DNA from: Marsupella aquatica
Taxonomy: Eukaryota > Marchantiophyta
Assembly (NCBI GenBank): GCA_973895155.1
Contig: OZ316898.1
Span: forward strand, 15,252,001 to 15,316,000
DNA length: 64,000 nucleotides
Reading direction: 5' to 3'
Shown: positions 1 through 12,192 of the stretch, piece after piece
Numbering within the stretch: position 1 is the stretch's first letter
Layout: every line of letters begins with the position of its first letter
Program-made: the position numbers and the translations under genes
Notes under the pieces: model-generated
The model's database searches: none
What the model was told of the DNA's origin: nothing
Seen by the model: the letters and a program-made list of their open reading frames with translations, nothing else

Positions 1-399
1 GGAGATTTTCAAGCGTGCCAACTTAATGACTCGTACTGTATCGCGTTATTGTACTTTTCCTTCCATTAAATGTTTTCAAGTCCATTGAAATAGGTAGCGC
101 CAAGCGCTATTATTAATTGCCTTCGTACTCCTCACCCAAAAATGTTTGCACCCAGAGGTAGCACCAGGCGCTATTATTATTGGCATTCGTAGTCCTCACC
201 CAAGAGTGTTTTACACTTAGAGGTAGCGCCAGGCGCTAGTAACTATGAACCCAAATCCTGCCGTTGGTAAGACGACAAAACGTCATTGATGGAGTGCGTC
301 CAAATCTATAACGACTCTATAGTGAGAATGAAACGTTTACTTCTCGTACTCGAATCTCATGATAAACATATTTCATTTCACGCGGGGCAAAGGCATATC
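1..399. other. Left flank: 5' part of the MULE-like element, upstream of the CACTA insertion
   Basis: This stretch has no convincing coding region. It holds three copies of a 64-65 bp unit (about 90-245), each starting with a TAGCGCC..GGCGCTA palindrome, followed by a short unique stretch. It ends with ATC (397-399), the left copy of the target duplication made by the CACTA insertion. Removing the CACTA element joins this flank to 18654 and onwards, where an ATG (18668) opens the MULE-like transposase frame. The flank is therefore inferred to be the 5' untranslated or promoter part of that element. The element's outer left end lies before the window. Confidence 0.55.
90..245. repeat. Three tandem 64-65 bp units carrying the palindrome
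   Basis: Palindromes sit at 95-109 (TAGCGCCAAGCGCTA), 159-173 (TAGCACCAGGCGCTA) and 224-238 (TAGCGCCAGGCGCTA), spaced 64 and 65 bp. The first two are followed by ATTATTA-type sequence and then by a shared CTCACCCAA.. segment. The third copy is a partial unit. Arms are 7 bp around one central base, and the third copy is an exact inverted repeat. Confidence 0.85.
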
Positions 400-410
400 C
401 ACTAGAAGAA
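400..410 (+). repeat. Left terminal inverted repeat of the CACTA element
   Basis: CACTAGAAGAA, exact inverted match of 18640-18650. The bases just outside (397-399) are ATC. Confidence 0.92.
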
Positions 411-429
411 TCCGAGGTGAACTAAGATC

Positions 430-720
430 GCAATATGTGACTCATTTTGGCTCATGTGACTTCATTGTGACTCAACGTGACTTGACCCACGCTGTGACCC
501 TTGGAGTTGCAAAAGTTGAGACCAAAAAATGGAAGTCACTATTGATACTGGGCTTTGCAACTCGCTTGATACCCATTTGTGACTGATCTGTGACTTTATT
601 GTGGAGTCTAGCCTTGTTTCGACGTGACTGCAATATGACTTCAGCGAGTCACATCGTAAGTCACAAACATGACTTACCCGCATTCAACAACGACTAGCGT
701 GTGACTATTTAGTGTCACAA
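430..720. repeat. Subterminal GTGAC repeats of the CACTA left end
   Basis: About eleven GTGAC or GTCAC motifs, often as GTGACT, are packed between 437 and 718 (for example near 437, 456, 467, 477, 494, 579, 590, 624, 648, 659, 701 and 713). Short repeats in both orientations just inside the ends are the known binding sites of TNPA-type proteins in En/Spm. The right end shows only isolated copies (for example 18607), so the array is strongly asymmetric. Confidence 0.7.
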
Positions 721-1254
721 GAGAGACCAATGGAGACCCTGGCCCGCGTCACACAACAAAACCATTTGGGACTCTATATACTCATGTTTATAACTAATAA
801 GGTTCACATGCAAGTTATAACCATGACTAATGAACACAGAGGGACAGTTCATAAGGAGAGAGAGCACTCGACATTACAATACATAGAAACCTGATGTTCT
901 AACTTTAGAAATATAACACATTGAATACAAGAAATGAACATAGCATGAATGACATCCACATGAAACAAAGCATCATATAAGCAGATCCTACATAAAACAT
1001 TCATAAGAATTAAACACAATCACAATCTTGCTAAAAAATGAAGATCATTTGAATTCCAATGGAATAGTTTACAATGTGATCAATGTAATTCAGACAAAAT
1101 AAGAACTCATAATTGATGACTGTAGGATGAGATAACTGAAAGCACATGCATGATACTATGAATCTCCAAGAGGACATGATTCTTGTACTGCTTCTTGACA
1201 TCTAAAATCTACATAACATGACTCACACTACAAACAAATAATGGCATGACATTG
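721..1254. other. Non-coding spacer between subterminal repeats and the TNPA-like gene
   Basis: An AT-rich stretch without a supportable reading frame. It is the 3' untranslated side of the TNPA-like gene, which stops at 1255 on the minus strand. Confidence 0.6.
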
Positions 1255-4200
1255 TTATGGATCCTCTATGAACTTGCTTGGCCATAATACCAAAGAACCT
1301 GTAGCATCTCCAAGTGTCTTTTGAGGAGGATCATCATTTGTGTTTGGAATGGGAAGGACAGCTTTAGGTTTCACTAGTAATGTGACTAACACTACTGAAT
1401 AACCTGGGGGAATCCTCTTGCCATGGAACGTTGTGGAACCAACCTGCACTCTGCCAAATCCTACTCGTGTTCCACTCTCATCAACAGCTAACAAGCCACT
1501 TTGTCCCTCAGCATTAGGTGCTTTCCCCACTTCCACCTTAGATCTTTCTGCCAGCACCGTTCTTGGAGGTTTGTATGAAACCTTTGACGTGGCTCTGCTC
1601 CCACCAGCAGACTTGCTTCGTGTGCGCATGCTTCCTCTCTTCACAGTAGTGAAGCTAGGCTCAGTAGGTTCCTCTGTTAGGACTGTCACAGTAGCAAGTT
1701 CATCACCTGGGAGTGTCATACCAACTAACTCTTTGGTTGGATTTATCTCAACAAGAGGCACACCTGTCATTGAGAATGATACATTCTGCAAATCATTTAT
1801 CTTTGCAATGGAGTCAAGATCTACATAGCATGAATCTGGCTCAATGGTATCATTGTCATGCTTGCTGATATCCTCATTTGCCCCAACATTGATATCATCC
1901 ACTCCCTTGCCAATGTCATCCTCATCCAAACATGGTTGACTGCCCTCTGTCAAACAAGTTGCTTGTATAGACTGCAACTTTGTTGCCTCTAAATTACAGC
2001 GAGTATTTGCCAGGTTCTCATACTTCTTCTCTGTAGCACCTGTCTTATTCTCTATGGACACAACAACCACAATATATGTTACTGAAAATAACACATTCAA
2101 CAAACAATGTCAATTCAAACTATACATTTAATAATCATATCCCACACAGTTGTAAAGGCCTTACCTTCAAGCCTACATGTCGTTGGCATGCCAGAAGAGT
2201 GCATCGACTTTGCCACCTCAAGTGGTGATGGTGGAACTCCTGCAGAATTGGAATCAATTTTATCTCTCACCGACACAACAGCTTCCATTAATGTCTTGAA
2301 GTTCACATGGAACAAGTCAGTCAATGAATTCAAACGTTCATTGATCTTTGGAAGACATGTTTCGACAGCCTTCAAACGACCACTTATCTCTGTAAGTGAA
2401 GATCCACCTCCCTACATGACACAGGGGTATAGGTTCAATCACTCCATATGAAATGTTGGGCAATATATGCACAATCAATGTTATATACAGTGTACACCTG
2501 AAATTCAACGCAGGTCATTCAATTACCAATCAGAACTCATATAACTTACATGCTTGGAGGATTCAGATGCACCCTCTTGAGCCCGGGTGTTCACAATTTC
2601 AGCCCTCAACTCTTCTTTTGAAGGGCTTTGCCCCAATTGGGCTTTCTGCACATGCATGGCAAACACAAGTTATCGATCAATATTCAGGGAACGTACACTA
2701 AAAAACAAAGTTTACATGTATGGGTTTACACTAAAAAATAGTACATAGTGTAGCATAAATTACATAGCTAGGCCATTCATTCTTACCAAACGTTTAGCTG
2801 TCGGTGCAGTGTCGGTCCTTCCTGTCAGATTAGGGTTCTGAACACTCAACCTGGCCTCGGTCATCTGTGAACTCTTCTTTTTTGAAGCATCTGTTACAAA
2901 ATAAGCTACTAACCTTGCCCACACTTTATCATCACAACTGGCTGGTGGAGGCATATCTGGCTTCTCCCCACCTTCCTTCCAAGCCTTATGCATTCTCCAC
3001 CTCTCTTGCTTGATGATTTTACCTGCTGTACTCTCTAGGCAACCTATGTCCACGCCATCATCACTGCCCACATAATTCCATTTGGCAGCAACATTTTCAC
3101 ATACAGTCTTCCAATCTTTTGGATGTTGTTTTTTAAAATTAATAACACTCACATCTAACCAATGCAATACTTCAGCTTTCAAATCAGCATGCCATCGGTT
3201 CTTGCGAGGACACTCAACATCCACCCATTGTCTCTCATTCAACTTTACGTTCCCTTTCTTTGTCACCTCCCCTCGTGCACTGCTCTCGGTAGTACTGGGC
3301 GTTGTATTGGCCACCCCTTCATTCACCCTACCTGGGGTTCTGAAGCCACCTGGGAAAATACAATGCCATTCATGCTTGAGAACTACATATAGCAGAATGG
3401 ATGACGGCAACATTCAATGCTTCACTTCAAGAAAAATTCTTCAAACATACATACCTGTAGCTCTGCCTGTAGATGCCTGTGCAGGGACTGCACTCTGAAA
3501 TTGTTGTGACCCTGGACCACCTGTCCAGCCTAGTACAGGGGCCGGATGATGTCACTTTCTAGGTATGTGTGTGCAAACATATGTACTGAAAACTAAGTAC
3601 AAACTGTAGGAAAACAACTGAACATTCACCGACATACTTGTCCCCCTTCCGTGCTGCATCTGCATAGGGGCATTAGTGAATACTTGAGTCGATGGTTCGA
3701 CTGTCCAACCTGCACACATACATTTTCTATCATTATACATGTGCAGAGTCCCCCCCACGTGAATGGACTCCACATATAATGAGTTCTTCCATTGCTGACA
3801 AGATCAGACATTACCTGCCCCTCTTCCAGCGTTTGTAGGTACTGTATTTTGATATCCCTGCCAATTACCTTCACCACCTTCCCAACCTTGTTCATTCCAC
3901 GACCCACCACCATCCTCCCAACCTGGTTCAACCCATGTCTGTCCTTGTGGACATTGGAACTGATCATTACTAGCATTTGCCCAATCAGGTTGGGCAGAAT
4001 CTGCATGCAATGGCAGGTGGACAGAATTTCATGTTGTCTGAATCCAATACATCCCAAACAATGTCAAAAATTGATATGCAGTCTGAAATTCAAGAGTGCC
4101 ATGCCTTCACAAAGAACTGGCATATAGATATATACTCACATCCCCATGGTTGAGGTGGACGTCCATACCCACGAGATTGTGGGTTTGGACCTGCTCTGCC

Positions 4201-4755
4201 TCTACCACGGGCATAACCTAGAGCTTGCCCCCTGCCATAGTATTGGGCACTAGCCTGGGAGCTACCACTACTACCACCTCGCCAACCTTGATCAGAGGTC
4301 AGCCCCCCCTGCTGGTATGGTGCATGCATAGGCTTCGAAGGCAAAACAGAACTGGCAGGACGCTGCATCACATCACCAACTACAATGTCAGGAACTAAGC
4401 AAGGTACATATGTGTAGTACTGAACATATGAAACCTCTAAACAAGAGTTTTTAACTCAAAACCTTGTTGGGAAAACTACTTACCTGTTTCTTTTGGGGCT
4501 GCTCTGCAATGTATTCATCTTCATAACCCCCATCCTCATCCATTTCCTCTGGAAAATACTCATCATCTGCATCTTCTTGTCTAGTGTCTGCACCCACCTG
4601 TGCAGCATCAATGTCATCTCCACATTCTGCCATTGTAGGTACGACCTTCTTGCTCAACCTGTCACTCCGACGCACAGGCCCAGAGATAGTGCTGGTCACC
4701 CTTCTTGCGTACTCCTTTTGTTTCTTTGAAAATGTTGTGGCTCTGCGACATTCCA
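1255..4755 (-). CDS. TNPA-like accessory protein of the CACTA element (Ptta/En/Spm type), nine exons
   Basis: The exons fit GT..AG borders with matching phases: first exon to 4484 (its start is unresolved; no ATG in frame near 4755), 4362-4140, 4000-3815, 3709-3638, 3520-3455, 3349-2787, 2645-2550, 2411-2165 and 2051-1255 with the stop. The protein starts with a basic/acidic segment, then a Gly/Trp/Gln-rich stretch with RGRG runs. The 3349-2787 exon resembles the plant transposase Ptta/En/Spm family (Trp- and Lys-rich, WKEGG, KKKSSQ). A coiled-coil-like segment follows, and a C-terminal module ends DATGSLVLWPSKF, as in TNPA-like proteins. Known family members bind subterminal repeats and help TNP2 cut the ends. 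No internal stop occurs in this model, so it may be functional. Confidence 0.78.
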
Positions 4756-4842
4756 ATATGAGAATACAGTCACAATTTCAATGCCACATTGAACTATTCA
4801 TGTCACAAACTCAGCGGAGGGGTGTAGTTGAGAATCGTTCCC

Positions 4843-4959
4843 TTACAATTCAGCCACATCCTTTTCCAGATCCAGTTCTGCGATTTTGGCTTTCACGTAT
4901 GCTCGTTGTTCCATAGCTTTCCTTTCATACTCACACATCTCTGTGTCACTCTGTTCCAT
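4843..4959 (-). CDS. Short charged ORF between the TNP2 and TNPA-like genes
   Basis: An ATG at 4959 opens a 38-residue frame rich in Glu, Lys and Ala (heptad-like, probably helical), ending in a stop at 4843. It may be an unrecognised exon of either neighbour or chance coding. I know no family for it. Confidence 0.25.
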   Translation of the reverse strand: MEQSDTEMCEYERKAMEQRAYVKAKIAELDLEKDVAEL

Positions 4960-5115
4960 CCTACTGGACCACAAAAACATGTCATCTATGGTCACCCCGT
5001 ATAACACAATGCAACCACAATCACCAGGCATCCATCCATACATCTGTGTTGCTTCAGAATTACTTTATTACACATCCTTCCCCTCACTAATGTCCATGCA
5101 AACAATTCATATTAC

Positions 5116-8100
5116 TCATGGCACAGGCACACTGTTGGCATCTGCATCTCTGAATTCGCCTCCTTCAGCAAATGCATCTACCCTTGTCACAGGAATGAAG
5201 TCCCCGCTATCATGAACTACAGGCACTTGGTCTGAACGCCGACGATCAAAGGCACTATGAGAGTGTAAATGAAACTCAAGGTTTGATCCTTCCATCCGAC
5301 GTTGCCTGGCCTGTTTATGACACACTACACGCCAACCTAGGGAGTCTTCCACATCCAGGAAGAAAGCTTGCTCCACCTGACTAGGAAACACAAATGGCTC
5401 AGACCATTCGGGCAATTTCCCTCTGAAATTGGCCAGCAAGAAACCGTCGTTGTCTCTCTTCATGGTAGCCCTGTTACCAAGCCAATCCTGCCGCACCCAT
5501 GAACCTTTCATAAGAATCACAGGACTGGACACCGCCCCATAGTCCAGAGCCCATATGTCAACTAATTCTCCCACATATCCCATCTCCATCCAGGCCCTGT
5601 CGTGATTGTGGCTCTGTTGCTCAAATACAGTGATGAGCCCGCAGTCATTCATCACCCTGTAGGCACTGTCACCATCCTTCACTCGGAAGTGATTCCCATA
5701 TGCTCTCATCCGTTTGTAAGTCTTCACTTTCAGGCTAGGGGCATTAGACAGTAGGTAAACATCTGCATCCATGTCTGGGTGGGTCTCGTGATGCTCTCTA
5801 ATTGCCACTCTGATCCACTCCATGAAACCTGGAAAAGCTGTTCCTGCAGTGGGATGGGCCGCCTTCAATGACTCATACTCCCTGAACGAACAACCACACA
5901 GCATTAGCTTGGGTAAACATGAACAGGCTGAAGGAGAAAACCACACGAACACAACATTTAAGCTCATGAACTGGATTATAGCACATGTATGCACTCACTG
6001 TATCCAGGGTTCCATCACCACAGTGTTGTGCAATACAAAGTCATGTGCCAAGTCTCTCATAGATATGGTCAGGTTCTTTGTGGTTGCAGCCCCTTCCAGT
6101 ACTTCACCTATCACCCCTTCCTCCTCATCAGAATTCCACACCCTGGTCTTCACATGCTCATATTGTGCTATGTATTCGGTCAGAAATCCCAGAGTCTCAT
6201 CCTTGATGTAACCTTTTGCCATGCTTGCTTCAGGTTTGTAATATATTCTCACGTGACCTTTGAGTAGCTTCATGTACCGTTCCAAAGGGTACAACCAACG
6301 AGCACTCACAGGCCCAAATTGGTGTAGCTCTTCCACAACATGGACAAGTAGGTGGGTCATGACATCAAAAAATGCGGGAGGAAAATAAATCTCCAGGTCA
6401 CACAGCACCTGAGCGACATCTTCTGTCAGTTGTGGGAAGTGTGTTTCATCCCAAACCTTCACACAAATACGATGAAACACATCACTGAGTCGCATGATCA
6501 CAGTACGAATAGGCTTCTGCAACAGGCCCCTCAGGCATAAAGGCAACACCTGTTGCATCAACATATGGTAGTCATGGCTTTTCATACTACCAAGCTTTCT
6601 AGTCATGATATGCTTCTTGAAAGCACTGCCATAGTTTGAAGGAACCTTCAAAGAACTCAACCTCTGCACAAATAGTTCCCACTCTGTGTCTGTCAGAACA
6701 TAGGGTGCTTGGTACTTCAAGAGCACATCAGCTCTGTGGGCATGTGGCCTCAACCAAAGATGGGGTTTCATTCCCCTCTGGTCAAGATCCAATCTCACTG
6801 AACCAGTGTCTTTCTCTCCACACAAGAATCTGAGTAGACTCTCACAAATATTCTTTTCAATGTGCATAACATCAATGTTATGTTTGCTTGGCTCAAACTC
6901 CTGCATCGTTGCAATGCAAAAGCATCAAGAAATGCCTCAAGTTTAGTCTCTCTCTTCGAAATGAATGCACATGCTCTGAACCAAAACATGTATCCCAATT
7001 AGCATCAACTCCAAGAGGCTTACCCTCCAGTACTTGAGCTCCAAGTCCAATATGCTCAGTCTTTTTACACCATATCGCTTTATTGGATCACTCACTCCAT
7101 CTTCCCTGCCCCCTCGTTTGATATAGTCATCCCTCAGTGCTCCCCATTGCCTGATCTCCTCTTTGGTCACTCGTGCCGGGGGTCCACGTTGCTCAATCTC
7201 ATTGCCAAAGTGTGCAATCAGTGCCTGTCTTTCTCTGTAAGGGTGATCTGCCTTCAGAAAACGACGATGGCCCATGTATATCACTTTCTGCAGGGCTCTG
7301 GAGTACTCACTGGTGACATTGCGCCCATAGATAGTACAAGCACAATATCCTTTTGTTGTTTGGCCTGATATCATCCCATGGGCTGGGTAGTCAGCTATAG
7401 TCAGAATGACAATGGCTCTAAGGATGAATGGGCTTAACCTCCCAAGCCTCTGTAGGACATCATATGTGAGAACTCCTTCCTCCCAAAGCTTTCTCAATTC
7501 CTCCACTAGGGGAGCCAGAAACACATCTATGTTGGCAGATACAGCATTGTCTGGCCCTAGTATCAGTAGGACCATCAGAACAAAAAATCGCTTTGTAGTC
7601 ATCCAAGGAGGAAGGTTATAATTCAAAATAGTTACAGGCCAGCACGAAAATTTGTTGTTCTTGTCTCCAAATGGGTTTACCCCATCCAATGACAGCCCAA
7701 GTCTGACATTCCTCGGCTCAGCAGCAAATTTGGGATACATCTCATCTATGAGTTTCCATTGCCTTGAATCTGCAGCATGTCGTTGTAGCCCATCATCACT
7801 TTTCTTGTCAGTTGCCCAAGTCATCATCTCCAAGATGGCACGGCTTCTGATCATCCGCTGAAGTCTGGGAATGAGTGGAAAATGACGAAGTACCTTGGCG
7901 GGAACCATAGACTTTCCTGAGTTCTGATACCTGTGCTTCCCACACTTAGGGCATGTCAACGATTCTTTATACTCCTTTCTGAAAAGAACATGCCCATCAG
8001 GACAGGCATGGATCGAATCATAGTTCAATCCAAGATTAGATATGCATATTTTTGCCTCGTACATGTTCTTGGGCAAAATATTACCATCTGGTAGCACAGT

Positions 8101-8696
8101 TGTTCGCAAGAATGCCAACAACTCAGAAACCAAAATGTTGGGGACATTGTGGTTGCCGCAAATGTTCAGGAACATGATGACAAATCCCAGTTTAGAACAT
8201 TTGCTACCGGGGTACAAAGACTTCCTGCCTTCCTGTATTTGCAGGGGAGAGCCAAACATCCCATCATGCCCAGGGGTTTCCTGCCCTATCTCAAACTCAT
8301 CAAGAGGCTCTTCGATAGGGGGCACACTTGCATCTGCAGTCGTATCCTCTTCGTTGTCCAGCCCGTCATGAAATGCATCCAAGTCTTGGAAGATGTCTCT
8401 TCCACATGAATTCCTTCGTCACGTGGTGCTGCCTGAGCACCATCCCGTTGGAGAGCTGACAACCCACAGAGACCAGCTACAACATTTTCAAATGCACCAG
8501 GCAGAACCTCACTTGCCCGTCTTGCAGCATTGGCAGCATCAAATTCTAACCTCCACTCCTCGTCAGAAGAATCTTCCTCTGCAGGATCATTCCAAACTCG
8601 ATGTCGTGGATCTCTTCCATGAACCACGATATGCCGCCAAACCTCATTCAAACCCCTGGTACGGGATCCTTGGCAGATTGCACAAGGACATCTCAT
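5116..8696 (-). CDS. TNP2-type CACTA transposase (transposase-associated, tnp2, DUF4218 and DUF4216 domains)
   Basis: It is the catalytic transposase expected to cut and join the CACTA ends. The N-terminal part (8696 down) has the zinc-type transposase-associated motif CPCAICQ. The tnp2 core follows (LSLDGVNPFGDK, FSCWPVTILNYNLPPW, IADYPAHGMISG) with the family's conserved Asp residues. A 123-bp intron (7023-6901, GTAAG..CAG) joins KYWR to the HNIDVMHIEKN segment. DUF4218 lies around 6400-6150 (LLVHVVEELHQFGPV). A second intron (5998-5882, GTGAGT..CAG) leads to the DUF4216 exon (SWVRQD, FVFPSQVEQAFF) ending at 5116; the phases of both introns agree. One fault is seen: the 8696 frame and the main frame differ by one near 8400-8420, either a frameshift or a missed mini-intron. 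The usual first residues upstream of CPCAIC were not found. Confidence 0.88.
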
Positions 8697-9270
8697 CCTA
8701 CTGGCTCCTGAAAGTCTGGTTCATAACCTTTCACGCTGCCAAAGCTTATTATCATGGCGTGATATCCTTGTGGGATGATGCAAAGGCAGTGCCTGTGCCC
8801 TAGGCTGGGTCTGGGGAGGGTGGTGACCAGGGTGCATTGTAACAGGCTGGGAGCTCTGCAGTCATGGACAGCAGTGAACAAGGATGCCTAATGGTGGTAT
8901 TTGTGTTCCATATATCCCTAACTGTATCTGCCAAAAGAGTTAACATAACGTGTACTAAATTCTCACAAACCCTAAACCACCCCAAAAGTAAAAAACAGGT
9001 TCGCAAGTAGTGTACCTATTGTCAAGTGAATGACACAAAATTCCTAAATGTTGGAGGGTGTCACCACCTCCTCCGCTGTCCTCAAATGTACCGCCTCTGC
9101 ATGTACGTTTATAGTGACACCCCCAGGCAGCAGGAAACAACAATCCGCCAACAGTAAAATAAGCCCAACTGCCACCAACCATAACAAGGTACATTAGTTC
9201 AAAGATCACATTTATTTCAATGATCTGATTTATACAAAAAAACTTGTGTCCAAACTGATGCTACTACTCC
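8697..9270. other. Spacer between the TNP2 gene and the BRCT gene
   Basis: No supportable coding on either strand. It should contain the TNP2 promoter and 5' leader, and the 3' end of the PHD/BRCT gene. Confidence 0.5.
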
Positions 9271-11420
9271 TCACTCTGATTCAGAATCGCTAATGACCCA
9301 TTCCTCACTTGTTGTCTCATAGTCCTCTCTGTAAGGATCCTGACCCTTCCGTGGCCAGGCCTCAAAAAGATCATAGTCCATTGGGTTTTGACGCTTCCCA
9401 GCTGCTACTGATTCCACAAGCCAAGCATATGAAACCACAAACACATTATGGGACATGACATAAAAGCGAATGTCTCCCTTCCCAAACTTGCGGCAGGCTT
9501 TGGGATATGACTTAGTAATGACATGAGTGGTGTCCTCTGTTATATTCTCCTCCACTATCCCACCTAGGTCAAGCACTGTGGACTTGTACACTTTGCACTT
9601 AACCTCTCCAATTCTTGCCTCCACAAATACCATGCTCAGCCCTTTCAGAATGGGGGTTGGTTGCTTCGTCTCCTCAGCCAACATACTCTTCAACCTTGTA
9701 GAGCTCTGTCCTTTGTTGAGTACAGGTCCATATTGGAGATCAGCAAGCCGTGCCTTTGCTTCCTAGACTTCTTGTTCAGCCCAAGCTAATGCAGTAGCTT
9801 CTTCATCCTCCCACAACTCATATTGCTCAGTATCCTGTACAATCTTATGTGCTATGGAATCTGTACGTGATCCAAGAGGCCTCAACTACTTTTAGGCCTT
9901 GCTTAGTAATTGCAGAATTCATGTAGGACCATGACCACTTCTTTATCACTGATAGCCATGTCCCTGCAACAACATGTGTAGTCTCTGGAGTGATGTCCTG
10001 AACTACAGTGCCATGGAGCTCAGAGAATCGTTTCTGTATAGTTGGCCAATGCACTTTGGTCAACCCATGCTGGCCATGGACCAAAATTGCTCTGACCCCT
10101 ATAAACACTGCTGGGTGGTCACACTTTCTACGTTTCCCAGGCTCCATGTGCACACACCCTACGTGATGACAGTGAATTTTGGAAGAATGGGTTCACCTGA
10201 CAATACAAGGACAACAAAATTCCTGCTTTTTGAGTTGATCTGGCCCACTGGTGCTCAGGTCCAATTTTGATAGGTACAAGGGATATGTGAACAATACGTA
10301 CTAGGCACCTGCACGGATGCAGGACATTGTTTGAATATATACTACAAAATCCATATCCGTGGTGAAATGAAGTGCAACCAACTTGTCATGGCACATACAT
10401 ATTTTGTTGTAAAGGAGGATACATTCAATGACAAACTTATAGGGCAATTTGATTAATTGCATGCCTGATAATTTATACGCTTACAACTTAGAAGTCCTGT
10501 TTTAATTTAGCAGTCTGATGAAAGTGTTTATGAAAATGACCACTCAGCCTAAATACTTCCAAGAAGGCTTGTAAGGATAAGTTTGTATAGGCATGTACCC
10601 AGCCACTGACGCCAGAGCACAAGATAAGTGCTGCCTATATAAACTCGCCTACCCAACTCCTTTTCAAAATTGGAATCTCTGCAATCTCAAAAAATAGTAC
10701 ATCCACATCAGGTGCACTGTGCATGTACAATGTTCAGCTTCACAGTCAAGATATGTGATCTCTCACAGGAGTGCGCGAGGTAGGATCAATGGCATGGCGA
10801 TGACAATAAAATATCCATCGATCAACACCATGTGTAGAGTGATCATAGATTTCTCTGTCACAAGCATAACCCTCTGCTTGACGATCTTTCAGGCAATGAT
10901 AGTGCCACATAGTGGGACACCTAGCACAGTGGACTATGTCAGTCCAGTAGTCATCATCATGCTCACCACATGCCTTGCACCTATGAAGTGGGCAAGCTGT
11001 GGCATGAGCAGGCAAACACTCAAAACAGAAAAATCTCACACAAAAACGGTCTGGACATTTCCTAACATTTGCTGCAGCATCAACAGAGCCCTCATAGGAC
11101 CCCAAATTCCCACACTGTCCACACTTAGCCTGCTTCTCCAAACAATCAGTGCACATCCAGTCTCCCTAGTGTGTTGACGGGAGGCCCACCCCTGGACAGT
11201 TGTTTTCTGTAGCAAGGTCAGACTCCGGGTTGAGGTGGAAATGCCTCATGCAAGGGCCCTCACAAATGACCAAGCCCCCACCATCGTCACAAATGGCACA
11301 ACAATGAGCTACCTTATGGAAAATCTGACTTGCAGAGAAGTTAGTAGCATCTGCCCCAAGTACACCTGTGTTTCTCACCTCTGTCACACGCTTTTTGGCT
11401 TGAATTTTAGGTCGTGCCAT
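9271..11420 (-). pseudogene. EDM2-like PHD/Cys-rich module followed by two BRCT domains, broken
   Basis: Reading down the minus strand, the ATG at 11420 opens a basic start and a PHD finger (CAICDDGGGLVICEGPCMRHFH). The finger is interrupted by an in-frame TAG at 11168-11166 and resumes at once in the same frame (GDWMCTDC). The Cys/His-rich part that follows ends IFYCHRHAIDP..RTPVRDH, the signature seen after the PHD fingers of EDM2-like proteins, which in plants act in chromatin and transcript regulation. After a gap come one BRCT repeat (10153-9845: GTVVQDITPETTHVV, EASWITYRF) and, after a one-base frame change near 9855 and an in-frame TAG near 9764, a second BRCT (9693-9271: GGIVEENITEDTTHVI, SYAWLVESV) with an acidic tail. 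BRCT repeats bind phosphoproteins in DNA-damage responses. Lying inside the CACTA element and coding in the same direction as its own genes, it is best read as captured host gene material. Joining all parts into one gene is inference. Confidence 0.75.
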
Positions 11421-11428
11421 GCCTGCGC

Positions 11429-11576
11429 ATGAGATAGACTCTACAGTTTAGCAGACTGCACAGAAAGTAATATATATTTAGCATTTAAGGTACAAAGGCA
11501 TTTAGATAGACTCTACAATTTAGCAGACTGCACAGAAAGTAAAATATATTTAGCATTTAAGGTACAAAGGCATTTG
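11429..11576. repeat. Tandem duplication of a 72-74 bp unit
   Basis: Two nearly identical units (about 11429-11502 and 11503-11576) start with GATAGACTCTACA(G/A)TTTAGC and end in GGTACAAAGGCATTT. They differ at only a few positions. They lie just upstream of the first ATG of the PHD/BRCT gene, so they could fall in its promoter. Confidence 0.85.
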
Positions 11577-12149
11577 CTACTGCAATGAATTGGAATGGCC
11601 ACACAAGGATGCAGAGCAGACATACTTTTGGTATGTTGAGCCCACACACAAACCTGATCCCCTAATACAATTGCTCCACCAACACCTCAATTTTAATTGT
11701 GGCTATGATTCACCAAAGGAGATCTGCAACAACATTTCATGCATTTGAATCACATACAATAGTCGTGACATGTAAAACAGACATTCTTCGAAGAGGATTG
11801 GTATGAAGCAGTGTCATAAGGGTTGAAATTTATACATCCTAAATAGGCTATGATAGTGGCTGAGACAAATAAGTGATGCATAAATCACATTTTACAGGTT
11901 ATCACATGGCCCATTAATTCATTGAACGTTGCAATGTTCACCAGGTTAAAGCAGTCATGAAAGCAGTCTTTCAATAGAGACTTTTATGCGAGTTTGCTAG
12001 CCTCTTAAATTAGGATATTTTGCTTAGTGCAGGCATAATAGGATATAAGTTATGTACTGTTGACCCTAAACCCTGGACCCAAAATTGCTCATACATCAAA
12101 ATTTTAAGTAAATATCCTCTGTGTTGAAGTTAGAGTGTTAAGCTATAGG
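11577..12149. other. Spacer, no gene seen
   Basis: AT-rich, with stops in all frames. Nothing recognised. Confidence 0.5.
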
Positions 12150-12192
12150 TCAATGGTATCTGGTCTGTGCATGCGGTGTGACAAGTGGTCCT

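Noticed and set aside
90-245. CRISPR-like array (short palindromic repeat, 64-65 bp spacing)
   Set aside because: Only three units, the spacers themselves are similar to one another, there are no cas genes, and the surroundings are eukaryotic nuclear DNA.
1418-1828. 136-codon plus-strand ORF opposite the TNPA-like last exon
   Set aside because: A shadow of the minus-strand coding exon, which has family motifs and matching splice phases.
9271-11420. Plant BRCA1 or BARD1 gene
   Set aside because: They combine RING, PHD-type and BRCT domains, but here no RING is seen and the Cys-rich part matches the EDM2-type signature (FYCHRHAIDP..TPVRDH) rather than the BRCA1/BARD1 PHD.
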